A stretch of 64,000 nucleotides of DNA from assembly GCF_024679095.1 (NCBI RefSeq), contig NC_066568.1, positions 8,253,469 through 8,317,468 of the forward strand, in the 5' to 3' direction. Position numbers and translations under genes: made by a program. Positions 51,521 to 62,829 of this stretch are shown here, piece by piece (the stretch's first letter is position 1; every line of letters begins with the position of its first letter). The notes below the pieces were generated by a model. That model was not told the origin of the DNA. It was given only the letters and a program-made list of their open reading frames with translations, and did no database searches. The stretch is from Eriocheir sinensis. Lineage: Eukaryota; Arthropoda; Malacostraca; Decapoda; Varunidae.

Positions 51521-52288
51521 TTTTAATTCCTGTCTGCCGCCTCCACTGCGAAAGAGAAACATGGAAACATGAATGAATGAAGGAGCAAGCAACAGGAAAC
51601 CTGTTATAATATTACGAGGTTGCCTGCTTTAATTTTGATAACTTCGTCAGTCACTTCAGTGAACTCTCGCCCCTCGCAACACCTGGACGCGCCCACTCGT
51701 GGCCGGCTTAAACTCAAATTTTCATGCTCGATGATGGCTTGTACGTACGTGCGGGGTGCTCAGTTCACTCCGGACGCTACAAATTGACGATCAATGCGTA
51801 GACCTCAGTTCGAGAAACAACTCGTGCTGATGTCTGTACCACATTTCCTCCCTTGAACTGTTTGACCTTAAAACTTGGAGTGGAAAAAACTTTGAGTGAT
51901 CGATATTACTGACGTTATTTTTTCCGGTGTACGGAGTAAGGGAAGGAGAAGAAAGGCGAGGCGTTAAAAATAGGAGACATGGAGGGGAGAAAAAGAAGGG
52001 AACTCTACGTTTTGAGTCGTATACTTTGTGGTGCTGTGCCTGGTGCAGGCTGTTTGCGTCCTGCTACATCTCCTTTCAACTAATTTCTAATACGGACTAA
52101 GTCTAACATCTAACTTTTCAATAAAATTGACAGCAAGTGACAGATTCAGCCTGTCCTAGTCTAAGCCTTACACAATGGCTATGATTTCACTTACATTTGT
52201 TCTTCTAGTCGCCCTCCGTCTCCCCATTACCCCAAGAAATAAATCAAATTGCCCCACTTGGGGTTATTTACCCCAGGTTGGGAACCCA

Positions 52289-52290
<2 letters not shown>
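51521..52290. other. No feature recognised
   Basis: Mixed-composition DNA with many short frames and no motif I can support. Confidence 0.5.
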
Positions 52291-52369
<79 letters not shown>

Positions 52370-52465
52370 TACGAGCTCTGGTAATATTTCTGTGGTTTCT
52401 GAAGTTTTGTTAACACTATTGTGTAAATCAGAAACCACAGAAATATTACCAGAGCTCGTACGAAT
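52291..52465. repeat. (TA)n tract joined to a 38-bp hairpin
   Basis: TA repeat to 52366. Arms 52365-52402 and 52428-52465 are inverted copies with one visible mismatch (CATACGAGCT versus CGTACGAGCT on the same reading), with a 25-nt loop. Confidence 0.9.
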
Positions 52466-54330
52466 CTTCCAGCAAGAATTTATATGAACAATATTCACTG
52501 AAACGTAATGTTTATTGGTTTATTATTTTTTTCTGTAATTTTACTCAATGTCCTGTATATACTGTGAATTACATGTATTTAGTTTTTGAGCAGCAATTCC
52601 CTTTTACATACCTGATCTTAATCTTAATTAATGAACTTTTTTTTATCTTTTGATACTTTGTGTAACCAAAATTGATGTGTACTTGTCGTACCCTTTTATT
52701 TTCAGTTTAATTTGCTAGTCATTTGGTAACTCCTTTATTTTCTCTGCATACAATATTTGATGATGCATAGGATACGCTAAGAGTAGGATAAAGTAAACCT
52801 GTAATCCAGTAACATATTCCCTATGAAGCTGTCGGTTTCAACAATGCTAGATCATTGATTGTCAGCCTGTATGTCCGGAATACTGTAGAGCATGTCTGGT
52901 TCCTATCGTGCTTAATTTGGTACTTGTTTTACATTCACTTATCTTCTATTTATTTAGTGTGTATTCCCTTTTGGTAATGATCATTAACAGGTGAAAAGAT
53001 TAATAATAAGCTAAGCACATAAGAGAGTGAGGTCTGCCCACCTTAGTTATACATGATTACGTGTCACTAATACCCTTCCATACAGTAACTAACTGGTTTC
53101 CTCCAATGCGTTTCGATAACCGGCGGTTTTCTCTGAAGGCCCGGTTCAGGCACATGGTTATCCTGCGTCCTTTCTCTAGGTTTAATGGGGAAAAAAATGT
53201 TCTGGCATAGTTATGACTGGAAATACAGAAATATTTTAGTCCTCATTGGTCTCTGGTTATAAAAGTTAACATTACTGGTGTATAATGTCACATTAATTGA
53301 TAAAAAAAATGGTTCTTTAATTTTCCGCCATATCTGAGTGTTCATGTCTTCATGCGTTGACCACATGAAGAAAAGGCTCCATGGTTTCCAGGTGTTTGGG
53401 TTCCATTACATACTACTTTCTAATAGGATCTTGGGGATCCACTTATATTGTTGACCTAATCCCGTGGTTTACTGTGGTTTGGCTCCATTCCACACTACTC
53501 TCTAATTAGTCTAATAGGACCCACTATAGTCCCTTGGTATTGTTGACCTTGTCCTTAATGTATTACGTCAATCATTAGAATATATTTGTTCGGTAAGATC
53601 ATTTTTATTTCAGGGGAAAGTATATCTATTTTTTTTTGTCGTTTTTGTTGGTGTTGTTGACAGCTTGACCTACTCCTTTGTGATTGTATTTTTTCCTCTA
53701 CGAGAAAAAAAAAGCAATACCTAGTTTTTTTTCGCGATTCATAGTATGGGCGGGATCTAACATTTGGGTAGAAAAAAAAATATGATGAGTGTATTTTTTT
53801 ATAATTTTGCTGTTTTCTTCACACTTCATTGTCTTCATGCTCAAGGATATGAGTATGGGAAGGTTTAATCCCGGCAAAATCATTTTTCTATACCAAAAAA
53901 GTGTATACTCTGCTTCCTAATGTACTTAAGATTCATTTTGAGAATTGTGTGTCATGTTATGGGAGTTATTTTTTTGTTTTCTGTTTAGTGCCTAGGAAAA
54001 AAAATATATAGTTAAAGTTGTAGTTTAAATTGCCTATTTTTCTGAAAGCTCAAAGAATAACTATCTTTTCTTTCTTATTATATTCTCCCGTAAGCAAATG
54101 AATGTGTGGAATTAGTGAAGGTAACAGAGCTACAATGCTTATATGGAGTTCAAGATTTTACCGTCATCAAAATCATTTCCATAATGTCTGGAAAGAACAA
54201 GTGCCTTAACTAGCGAACTCTATTATTCTGTCGGTTTTTTGCAAATGAAAAAAAAATCACCCTGTCCATAATTAGCACTTTGAAATGCTCTAAATAAATG
54301 TGTTATATTGGATTGCATATACTGATTTTC

Positions 54331-54360
<30 letters not shown>
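52466..54360 (+). other. AT-rich 3'-UTR-like DNA ending AATAAA plus poly(A)
   Basis: No coding frame. AATAAA at 54293-54298 is followed 33 nt later by 29 A residues (54331-54359), as expected of a reverse-transcribed mRNA 3' end. A diverged duplication around 53381-53460 and 53475-53560 shares TGGTTT, TCCATTACA/CCACACTACT and TATTGTTGACC. Confidence 0.4.
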
Positions 54361-54361
<1 letters not shown>

Positions 54362-54869
54362 AAGGAGAAAAGTATGAATAAAATATAATAAGTTAGGAAT
54401 GTCTTGTCTTAGCTTTGCTCATTTGCTGACTAAGACCAAGTTAGATTTTTACGATCATCTCATCTTCAAGTGTAACTACATTGATTTTCAGTGTCGTCTA
54501 TATGCATCAACGAAAAGTAAAATTTATGGTTATGTGACTGTGAGCAGCAAACGAGGATATGATGTATGACGCAGGTAACAGGTAATAGAAGGAGCCGTTG
54601 CAAGGAACGTAGCAGAAAGGTAACGCTATGCTTAGTAGGAAGGTTGTGGCAATATTCACGCTAAAGGAAGCAGTAACGTAGCAAAAAAAAAAAAGAAAAA
54701 CACAATGGGGTGTAGCAAATGGGATTTTTTAAGTGGTGAAAACTCTACACAACGTAGAAGACAGGTAATGGCGTGCTTAGCAGAAGTTGGAGAGTTTCGT
54801 TTAGTCGGCGCAACATATGTGGTCATATGCCGGAAAGAGACAGGAGGGGAAGGAATTATAGGAGAAGGG
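54361..54869. other. No feature recognised
   Basis: Ordinary AT-rich DNA with repeated GTAGCA-type words. No gene. Confidence 0.4.
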
Positions 54870-55052
54870 AACAGATCCCAGGAGACGGGACACAACCCCC
54901 GATTAATACCTGGTACCCATTCACTGCTGGGTGGACAGGGGCGTAGGGTATCGGAAAAGCCCCCCAAAATTTTTCAACTCCGCCCGGGAATCGAACCCGG
55001 GCTCTCTTGGTTGTGAGCCGAGTGTGCTAACCACTGCACCACGAAGCCACCC
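54870..55052 (-). mobile_element. SINE family C, copy 2, with intact tRNA-like promoter
   Basis: The - strand reads GGTGGCTTCGTGGTGCAGTG, GTTAGCACACTCGG (A box) and GCCCGGGTTCGATTCCCGGG (B box, with a perfect T-stem). The body has CTGTCCACCCAGCAGTGAAT, shared with 20136-20340. The intact boxes suggest a recent copy. Confidence 0.85.
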
Positions 55053-55209
55053 GCATATCAGAAAGGTTGTGGGAATGTGCACATTAAAGGTACCAGTACG
55101 TAGCATTGGCGTAATGGGATGAAGTAAAAGAGTTCTTAAAAGGTGATGGGGACGTGGTAACTAGGTAGTAGAAACGTTAGAAACGTGCATATGATCCACA
55201 AAACGTTGC
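55053..55209. other. Short spacer
   Basis: Nothing recognised. Confidence 0.4.
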
Positions 55210-55219
55210 ATTATTATTA

Positions 55220-55257
<38 letters not shown>

Positions 55258-55327
55258 CATGTATGCCATGTGTGTGTACTATAACTTGTCTGAATTATCT
55301 CTCTCATCTAGAATTAAGATGTATTTT

Positions 55328-55414
<87 letters not shown>

Positions 55415-55492
55415 CATGTATGCCATATGTGTGTACTATAACTTGTCTGAATCCCTCTCATCCAGAAATAAGATGTATTTTTACAGAGTGTA
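55210..55492. repeat. Tandem duplication with (ATT)n spacers
   Basis: An (ATT)n tract followed by ATCATGTATGCCATGTGTGT and about 60 further bases (55254-55333) is repeated at 55412-55492 with few differences. Looks like a LINE-type 3' end duplicated together with its ATT tail. Confidence 0.8.
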
Positions 55493-56359
55493 ATTAGAAA
55501 TTTATTCTGTCCATGTAATGGTTTAACTATTCAGACTGGATTAAGTTCGGCTTTAAGACAAACGAAAAATAATCGACCTGCATTAAGCTAATATAAGATT
55601 TTGGCATGTTAGTTTCTCACTAGATATCAATAAAAATCATAAAATCCCATTCATTTTAACTATTCCTTATATAAAGACTGCCGCGGTGGTAGTTTAATTT
55701 TTTATCTTGACGCCCGGAAAAACGCGGGAAGGGGGGGGAGGGGGGGGCAGGTGTTTCCCGCCTAATACCATTCCACAGATTTCACAGAGTTTATCTGCAT
55801 TGTTAGCTCGTGGTGAAGAACGCTCATGGACGGAAGGAGAGATGTGAAACGTCTCCCACAATGTTCAAACAATGTGTCATCTCCACGGCGGTCACTGTCG
55901 ACACACGACCGACACGATCCACTAAACGACTTTCGTCTCCCACACTGTTTACACAAATCATTGCTTCTCACTCTCACGAGAAATATACTATCATCCCACA
56001 ACAGAGACGAGTCAACACCGTGACGTTAAGCCATTTCCCACCAGGGGGCAGCTTTGTTCGCCTAACGCGGGAGAGTGGGAGTTACCTATCACATCTGCTA
56101 GAGGAAGGTGGAGGTGGGGGGGGACAGGTGTTTTGTCCAACGACTTTTTTGCTAGCCGGGTAGGGGAAGCTGGGAGGGGGGCGGTGAGGGGCGGAAGCAA
56201 GTGTGTCATTTGTAACGACTTTTACGTAACGACTTTCCCATCATCGCTATCCTCCATAGTATCTGTGATAGTGTTTGCGCGTGTTACCACAAGCCAAGTC
56301 CCCCGTCATTCATATATAGTTTCTCTTTCTCCCTTTCTCTTTCACCTTTTTCATCTTCG

Positions 56360-56362
<3 letters not shown>
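55493..56362. other. No gene recognised; G-run and CpG patches
   Basis: Two runs of eight and seven Gs near 55732-55748, CpG-containing DNA at 55790-56060 and a G-rich patch at 56100-56190. No supported frame. Confidence 0.45.
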
Positions 56363-56438
<76 letters not shown>

Positions 56439-56570
56439 TTTCTCTTCTCTCTTCCTCTCCTTTTCTCTTTTCTCTTCCTCTCTTTTTCTCCTCTCTTTCT
56501 TTCTTTCCTTTTCTTCTCTTCCTCTCCTTTTCTCCTCTTTTTCTCTCCTTTTCTCCCCTCTCTCTTCAAC
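56363..56570. repeat. (TC)n microsatellite and TCTTTTCC-rich tract
   Basis: CT at 56363-56436, then degenerate TTTTCTC/TTCCTCTCC units to about 56570. Makes part of a 297-codon frame that is not a gene. Confidence 0.9.
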
Positions 56571-56699
56571 CTTGGACAAGGCCGAACCACATTACAATCT
56601 TACCCAAACCCGCCACCCTTCCTTCCCCCTCCCCCTCCTACCTATCCAAAACAAACAACAATGGAAGGGTCACTGATTCTCAAACTTTCCGGTCCTTCG

Positions 56700-57010
56700 C
56701 AGATACTCACCTGTTCGTACTCACAACTTCCGGTAACAACGACATTCATACTTCCGTTACCTCATTCAGACCCTAACAAAACACAACTGCTCCGCTCACG
56801 GGAACACTTGCGGTCGAGTTCGTACCCTACTTTCAGTCACAACAACATTCATACTTCTGTTCAATCACCTCAATCGGACCCTAACACAACTTTCATCCCA
56901 TACATCCGGGCGTTCGCACCCTATTTCCGGTACAACTGGTTCGCGACCTCTTCGTACCCAAAAATAACACTTTCATCCCATACATCCGGTCATTCGATTT
57001 CCGCCCGTTA
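56700..57010. repeat. Diverged tandem repeat of about 105 bp
   Basis: Units near 56713, 56815 and 56910 share GTTCGTAC, ACAACAACATTCATACTTC, and CGGACCCTAACAC or CATCCCATACATCCGG. The third unit is partial. Confidence 0.5.
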
Positions 57011-57089
57011 CCTACCAACCTGCTAAGACAAGATTGCCAGGGCGGCCTCACCCTGTCACTTCCGGTCCCTCAGGCTAGGTGAAGCAGCT

Positions 57090-58135
57090 ATGGCATTTTA
57101 TCCCCTACTAGTGGAGGAGATTGAAGGGTGGAGGAGCGTGTGGTGGAGGTGGGTAGGGCTGCAAAAAACCAGTTGCACGTGGGGGTGGGGGGTGGGGGGG
57201 GCGGCTGAAGGTGGTGGTGGAGGTGGTGGAGATGGTGATGGTGGTGGCAGTGCAAGGGATGATTGTGGAGGTCGTTGGTGGTGGTGCTGGAGGTAGAGAG
57301 GGTTGGGGTGGTGGTGGTGGTGGTGGTGGTGGTGCTGGAGGTAGAGAGGGTTGGGGTGGTGGTGGTGGTGGTGGTGGTGGTGAAGATTCCTATCATGTTT
57401 TGAGAGTGTGTTGCAGGGGGTCTTAAAAATATTTTGTTTTTGGCCGAGGGAGGAGGAGGAGGAGGAGGAGGAGGAGGAGGAGGAGGAGGAGGAGGAAGGG
57501 AGGTAGCAACAAGACTGGTGGCGATGGTGAAGGTCAGTTTAAGAAAGGATTTTGTTCTTGTAAATCTTCTTCTTCTTCTTCTTCGTATTTCTCCTCTCAA
57601 TCCTTTCACCTCCTCCTCCTCTTTCCAATCCTGCATCTTCTTTCTCTCTCCATCCTCTTCATCTACCTCCTCCTCTTCTACTCCGTCATTTCTTCTTCTC
57701 TTCCTCCTCCTCCTCCTTTCCTTCCCTCCTCCTCCCCTATGGACAATGTAGTACAACACAATGTTATCATCGTCATCATCTTCTGCTGGCGCCAACCATA
57801 CCGCCACCACCACCACTACGACCACCACCACTATCAACCACCACTATGACCACCGCCACTACGACCAAAACCACTATCAACACCACTGCGACCACTACCA
57901 CTATCACCACCACTGCGACCACCACCACAACGACCACCACCACTACCACCTTCACCTTCATTACCACCACCATGACAACCATTACCACCTCCATCACCAC
58001 CGCAACGACCACCACCACCACCATCACCATCACAACGACCACCACCACTACCACCTTCACCTCCATCACCACCACCATTACCACCTCCATCACCACCACC
58101 TTCACATTCACCTATATCCATGCCCCCCCCCCCCC
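57090..58135. repeat. GGT/GGA and ACC trinucleotide-rich DNA
   Basis: GGT-rich at 57180-57385, with a near-50-bp tandem duplication at about 57293-57385. (GGA)n at 57451-57497 and ACC/CCA-rich DNA at 57795-58125. The long Gly, Val, His and Thr frames are composition artefacts. Confidence 0.8.
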
Positions 58136-58191
58136 CCACACACACACAAAGAGGCCGGTATTGCAGGTTGCTTACATATATACACAGGTGT

Positions 58192-58383
<192 letters not shown>

Positions 58384-58386
<3 letters not shown>

Positions 58387-58646
58387 CTTCGTGGAGCAAC
58401 TGGTAGAGCGCTGCGCTGCCAGGCTTCACGGTCTGACAGGGCGACGGTTCGAGCCCGCTCAGGCCGGATTCTTTCAGTTGACTACACTAGTAGGAGAGGT
58501 TACTGTCCCCCCTTGAGCAAGGGGGATGGGGTGTGTGGTGTGTGAGGTCCTGGCAGTGCCCAGAGATCGACTAAATGAGCACTTGCTCTGTCGGGAGGGT
58601 ACCTGCTGGCGATTACGAGTCCAACTCGCGATCAGGCCGTGGTGAG

Positions 58647-58678
<32 letters not shown>
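58384..58678 (+). mobile_element. tRNA-derived SINE ending in (AC)n
   Basis: The head reads GAGCAACTGGTAGAGCGCTG (A box) and GCGACGGTTCGAGCCCGC (B box). The 3' end reads GGCGATTACGAGTCC and CGTGGTGAGTTACACACAC, similar to the tail of family C (20295-20372). A shared 3' tail with different bodies suggests a common LINE partner. Confidence 0.8.
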
Positions 58679-58682
<4 letters not shown>

Positions 58683-60180
58683 TCCATTGTTGGTGATGTG
58701 GCCTGAAATCTAAAACAGACGCAACCAATCACCCCTCGGATCGCTAAATCCCTAGCGTTGCAGGCATGCGGTTATCGATGACGGTCTTTTTTTTATAATG
58801 AATTTCCTCTCACTCTACCATTGATGATAAAAACTTATTCACTCCTACGACGCCATTGACTGGGAAAAGGTTCTCATGAGCAGGCCCCTGGCTCTAGTTA
58901 GCACCAGTAGTCGGCCCCAGCCTGTCGGTGCCGCGGGCGGAATTTTTAACATTGATGCTGATTTTTCTTTGTTGCCTGGTTCATGCCGCCTCATCCCCCC
59001 CAACACACACACACACACACACACACATACACACACACACACTACCACCACCACCACGTCAGCCGCACGGTGCTCCATTTGACTACGTCGCGCTGACGGC
59101 CTAACGCAACTAACTTTACACGTCTGTTTCTTTTCATTCGTGTTGGTTCATCAATTAGAGAAGATAAACCAAGATCGACTCCCGTTCACTCCACGAGTCT
59201 TTTCATTACTATAGATTTTACTTGGGGAGGCGTGTTTCAGGACAGCCTCGTCGGCCGCTCCCGTGGGGTGTGTTACGCAAGAAAGGATGCCTCGTGGGCC
59301 TTCCCTGCACGGCTCTTTTCACGACGACCTCAGCGTGGCGGAGTGACCATCACCGCACGGCATGGTGGACGAAATCGCCTTGCGGCCACGCACAGGCTGC
59401 CTTTCTTCAAGGCAATGTTTCCATTGTCTCTCGACATTACTGATGATGGCAGCGTCCCGTTTCCCGCAGAAGCCAAGTGGAGGGTTCAAAAGTCTTTGAT
59501 TGCGACAAGTGACCAGCTTTCTGGCCATAAGTAATTGAGGCGACACAGAACACCTCAGCTCGCCGGGACGCAGGAGCCGCCGCCATTTTTGTCGCCTCGC
59601 ACGCCGCGCATTGGAGCTTAGTGACATGCATTCTTGCTGCCCGCATTAAAGCAAATAAAAATAAAAGGACAGAATGCCAAAACGTGCGCCTCCCGCAAGA
59701 ATGGAATCTGTCACTAGAGCAGCGGCGATTCGGACACGGGCCAGGCTATAGATAAAACAAGACTAACTTACTGGCTGCCGCACTGCATTGTTGGGAGAAT
59801 TTTAGACCTCAAGGCATTTAAGCTCAATATCTTTCACACATTTTTCGCTTCAAAGTTTTACATTTATCTTTTGTTGCTACAACCCAAGGCATCTACGCAG
59901 CGCCCCTCGGCGCCCCGCGCGGCGCCTCCTGCCTGTCACGTCGCACCCTAACTTTCCTGAATTATATATTTATCGTGGAGTTTTTGCCTTAGGTGATCCA
60001 ACACCGACTCAGTGATGATTCTTTGCGTCGTCAAAACGCTTTGCAAATTTTTTGTCTGATTAACAGCGATTTTGTAAATGTGCTAAATTGTGAACAGCAC
60101 ATGACACGTACAAGTGTAGGAATGTCAAGCAGAAGAGGACAAAGAATGCAGTATTGGCGTAGGAATACTCCTGAGATCAA
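58679..60180. other. No gene recognised
   Basis: CA tract at 59003-59041. GC-richer DNA at 59220-59640 has several overlapping frames but no recognisable protein or splice structure. Confidence 0.45.
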
Positions 60181-60420
60181 GTATTAAAATGTCTAAAAGG
60201 TAGACAAAACAAATAAAAAGAGAACAGGGGAGAAGTGTAGGTTTGAGATGAGTAAATGAAGGACGAGAGGAGGCTGAGCGGTGAAGCTTTACACAGTGAT
60301 GATCGCAGAAGAATATCAAGGGTCCAAGAAGAGCCCCGCGGGACGCCACAAAGACTAACAGGCGCCCACGCCGAGGCATGGCCAATAATGGGCAACTTTC
60401 GGTGTGCGTCGCTAAGCCAG
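60180..60420 (-). mobile_element. Possible LINE reverse transcriptase remnant
   Basis: The - strand reads SLCGVPRGSSWTLDILLRSS, or in the next frame SRGALLGPLIFF, resembling motif B (GVPQGSLLGPLIF). Nothing else aligns. Confidence 0.4.
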
Positions 60421-60462
60421 TCTTCATCCCTTGTTTGCCCATCACCAGCGACGCCAAGGGTT

Positions 60463-60525
<63 letters not shown>
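60463..60525. repeat. (GT)n microsatellite
   Basis: Sixty-three bases of GT. Confidence 0.95.
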
Positions 60526-60529
<4 letters not shown>

Positions 60530-61790
60530 GATGAATCTTGTCAAGTGAAATGGAATGACGTGATGAAATTGATGAATGGAGAGCTGAGAAGGAGGGAGAA
60601 AAGGCAGAAAGAATAGTATTAAAAGTATGGTAGGAAAGGAAAGCAGGCTAGAGTAAAAAAAGGAAGAAAGTGGAGGAAAAGGAGATAACAAAGATAAAAG
60701 AAAAAGGAGAGAAAGAAAGAAGGCTACTAAAGAAAGATACAGGAGGAATCTACACGGGGTCTGTCAGCCTACACGAGGTACTTCCTGCAAACCAATTATT
60801 GTTTGCCATCTCCATCCTCGAGTCTGTCAGTCACTTTTTTCTAAGCAAAGAATGACAAAGGCGACAGAACGAGTTGGAAAGGAAGGAAAGATGGAGGAGA
60901 TGAGAAATTAGGAAGGAAAAAGAAAACAAAAGAAGAGAAGGAAGGGTAAGCTGCAAGAACACAAGGAAGAAACGAGGGGCAAAGGAGGAGGGGAGGAGGG
61001 GGAGGGGCGGGGGCTGACGGAGATCATTAGACCAGCTGCAGGTGGGGGGAGGGGGGAGAGCCGTCCCCCCTGGCAAGGTCGGAAGGGGAGAGATGTGAAC
61101 GTCCTTGCATTATCCTCCCCTCCCTCACCCTTCTCCCTCGCCCGCTCCCTCTTCCACTCTTCATCGTCCTCTCCCTTCCTCCTCCTCCTCCTTCCCCTCC
61201 CTTCCTCTCTTCCTGGCTCCCTCCTCCTCCTCCTGTTTTGGTTCCCTCCCTCTCCTTCTCTATCTCTCCCTCACTGGCCTCTCTTCCCCCGCTCTCCCCT
61301 CCTTCATTTTCTTCCTTTTACATCTTCCCCTTCTTGACCCTCCTCCTCCTCCTCCTCCTCCTCTAACTTTATCCTCTTCCTCATTCCCTCCTCCTCCCAC
61401 ACTATTCTTCGATCTTCTCCAATTGTTTCTCCTCTCCTCCTGTTCCTCCTCCGCCTCCTCTCCCTTCCTTGGACGTTTATCTCATTTCTTCCTCCCCCTT
61501 CCCTCCGGCCTCCCTTCGCACTGCACAGTAACCTCAAGAAAACGTGTTTATTATTATTTTTCTTCTTGACGAGGAGCACCTGCCAAAACAACAAGAACAA
61601 CAGCAGCAGCAACAACATCAACAACAATAACTACCACCATCACCACCGACAGCAACAACAAAAACGATAACAACTATGATGGTATTGACACACACACAAA
61701 AAAAAATCAACGCAAATAAAGGCAACAATAAATAATAAATTCTTATCATCAATAAAATAGGTTAAAAATAATAAGTGTAATTTCTACCAA
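60526..61790. other. Purine-rich then pyrimidine-rich DNA
   Basis: GA-rich at 60590-61000 and CTC/TTCC-rich at 61100-61510; AAC-type low complexity at 61590-61740. No gene. Confidence 0.6.
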
Positions 61791-61949
61791 AGATCTTTTG
61801 AATGGTGAGGTGCACCACTCGCGGCAGCTCCAGTGAGGAAAACGTCATCGGTTGAAGGTGGCGTCGCCTATGGCCTGTGTGGAAGGGGAAGGTTGTCCCC
61901 TTCTTCCCTTGGTGAACACGGTAAACGGGCTTGCACACATACACGATCT

Positions 61950-62709
61950 TGAACGCGACAGCTGCCCGACTGCCATTTGTGCAGCATTCGGGTTCATATT
62001 CGTAGCACATTGTCTAGCAATCGTTGGGGAAATCCGTGCACCACGACTGCTGGACGATGAGTCGGCAAGTAACACGAAAAATAAGCGCTGCGCTTATTTT
62101 TCGGGCCGCCATCGGTTTGGCCGGTGACTTTGTCAAAGATCGGGCAGGAGTGCTGCAGGCATCGTGCAGCACTCGCAGTGATCGTCCAGCTATCGTGTAG
62201 CATTCATGCATCTTTTGTGATAGGTTAGGCAGCACTCGTGCAAAGATCGGGTACTAAATTAAAATTTTGACCGTTACAACAGCTGCCCAACAGCTGCACA
62301 GTAACTGCACAATAGCTGCCCGGCGAATCGTTCACATGAGCGAATGCTGAACGATATATGAACGAGTGCTGCCCGACATGTCAACACCAGCACACATGTC
62401 AAGGTCGCACCCAGTTCCCGGATTAGCGAGATAGGGAAAGGGCGCGGCACATACGCTGTCAGAAGTCGTTCTCCATTCGTCCAGTAATCGAGCAGCATTC
62501 GTTTAGCGATTGGGCAGTGTTCCTTACCGTCGTTTGTTGCCGGGCACTAGTCGGGCAGGAATCGTCTTCTGAAAAAAACCCCGCTAAATTCAAATCTCAA
62601 GATTGATCGTCGTCGATCGTTCGGATACCGGGCAGCTGTCGGGCAGGCATCGTTATGATTGTGCAGCTTCCGTCCAGTATTCGGGCAATACTCGTGCAAG
62701 CGTCGTGCC
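61950..62709. repeat. Field of degenerate 11-bp units in both orientations
   Basis: The consensus is about TGCAGNANTCG. Clear forward runs: 62143-62250 (TGCAGGCATCG, TGCAGCACTCG, TCCAGCTATCG ...), 62465-62565 (TCCAGTAATCG, AGCAGCATTCG, TTTAGCGATTG ...) and 62622-62709. A reverse run (CGAATGCTGAA, CGATATATGAA, CGAGTGCTGCC) lies at about 62278-62392. Probably the subterminal repeats of a DNA transposon; the outer ends were not identified. Confidence 0.65.
62075..62103. repeat. Perfect 13-bp hairpin
   Basis: CGAAAAATAAGCG (62075-62087), CTG loop, CGCTTATTTTTCG (62091-62103). It lies within the 11-bp repeat field. Confidence 0.9.
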
Positions 62710-62829
62710 AAAATAATCCACACCTCTGGGACGGGCCAAAGTGCACCAATTCCCGACGATACCAAAAACGAACCAGTATCGTGGAGCTTTCGTCCCGAGA
62801 TCACCTATGTGTGAATAGGGTTTAACTCG

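Noticed and set aside
54960..55052. Functional tRNA gene
   Set aside because: A and B boxes and the T-stem are good, but the sequence continues into a repeated body found elsewhere, so it is a tRNA-derived SINE.
56133..57026. 297-codon frame
   Set aside because: Mostly a (TC)n tract and pyrimidine-rich DNA, no recognisable domain or splice sites.
58384..58460. Functional tRNA gene
   Set aside because: Continues into a SINE body with an (AC)n tail; the acceptor stem does not close convincingly.
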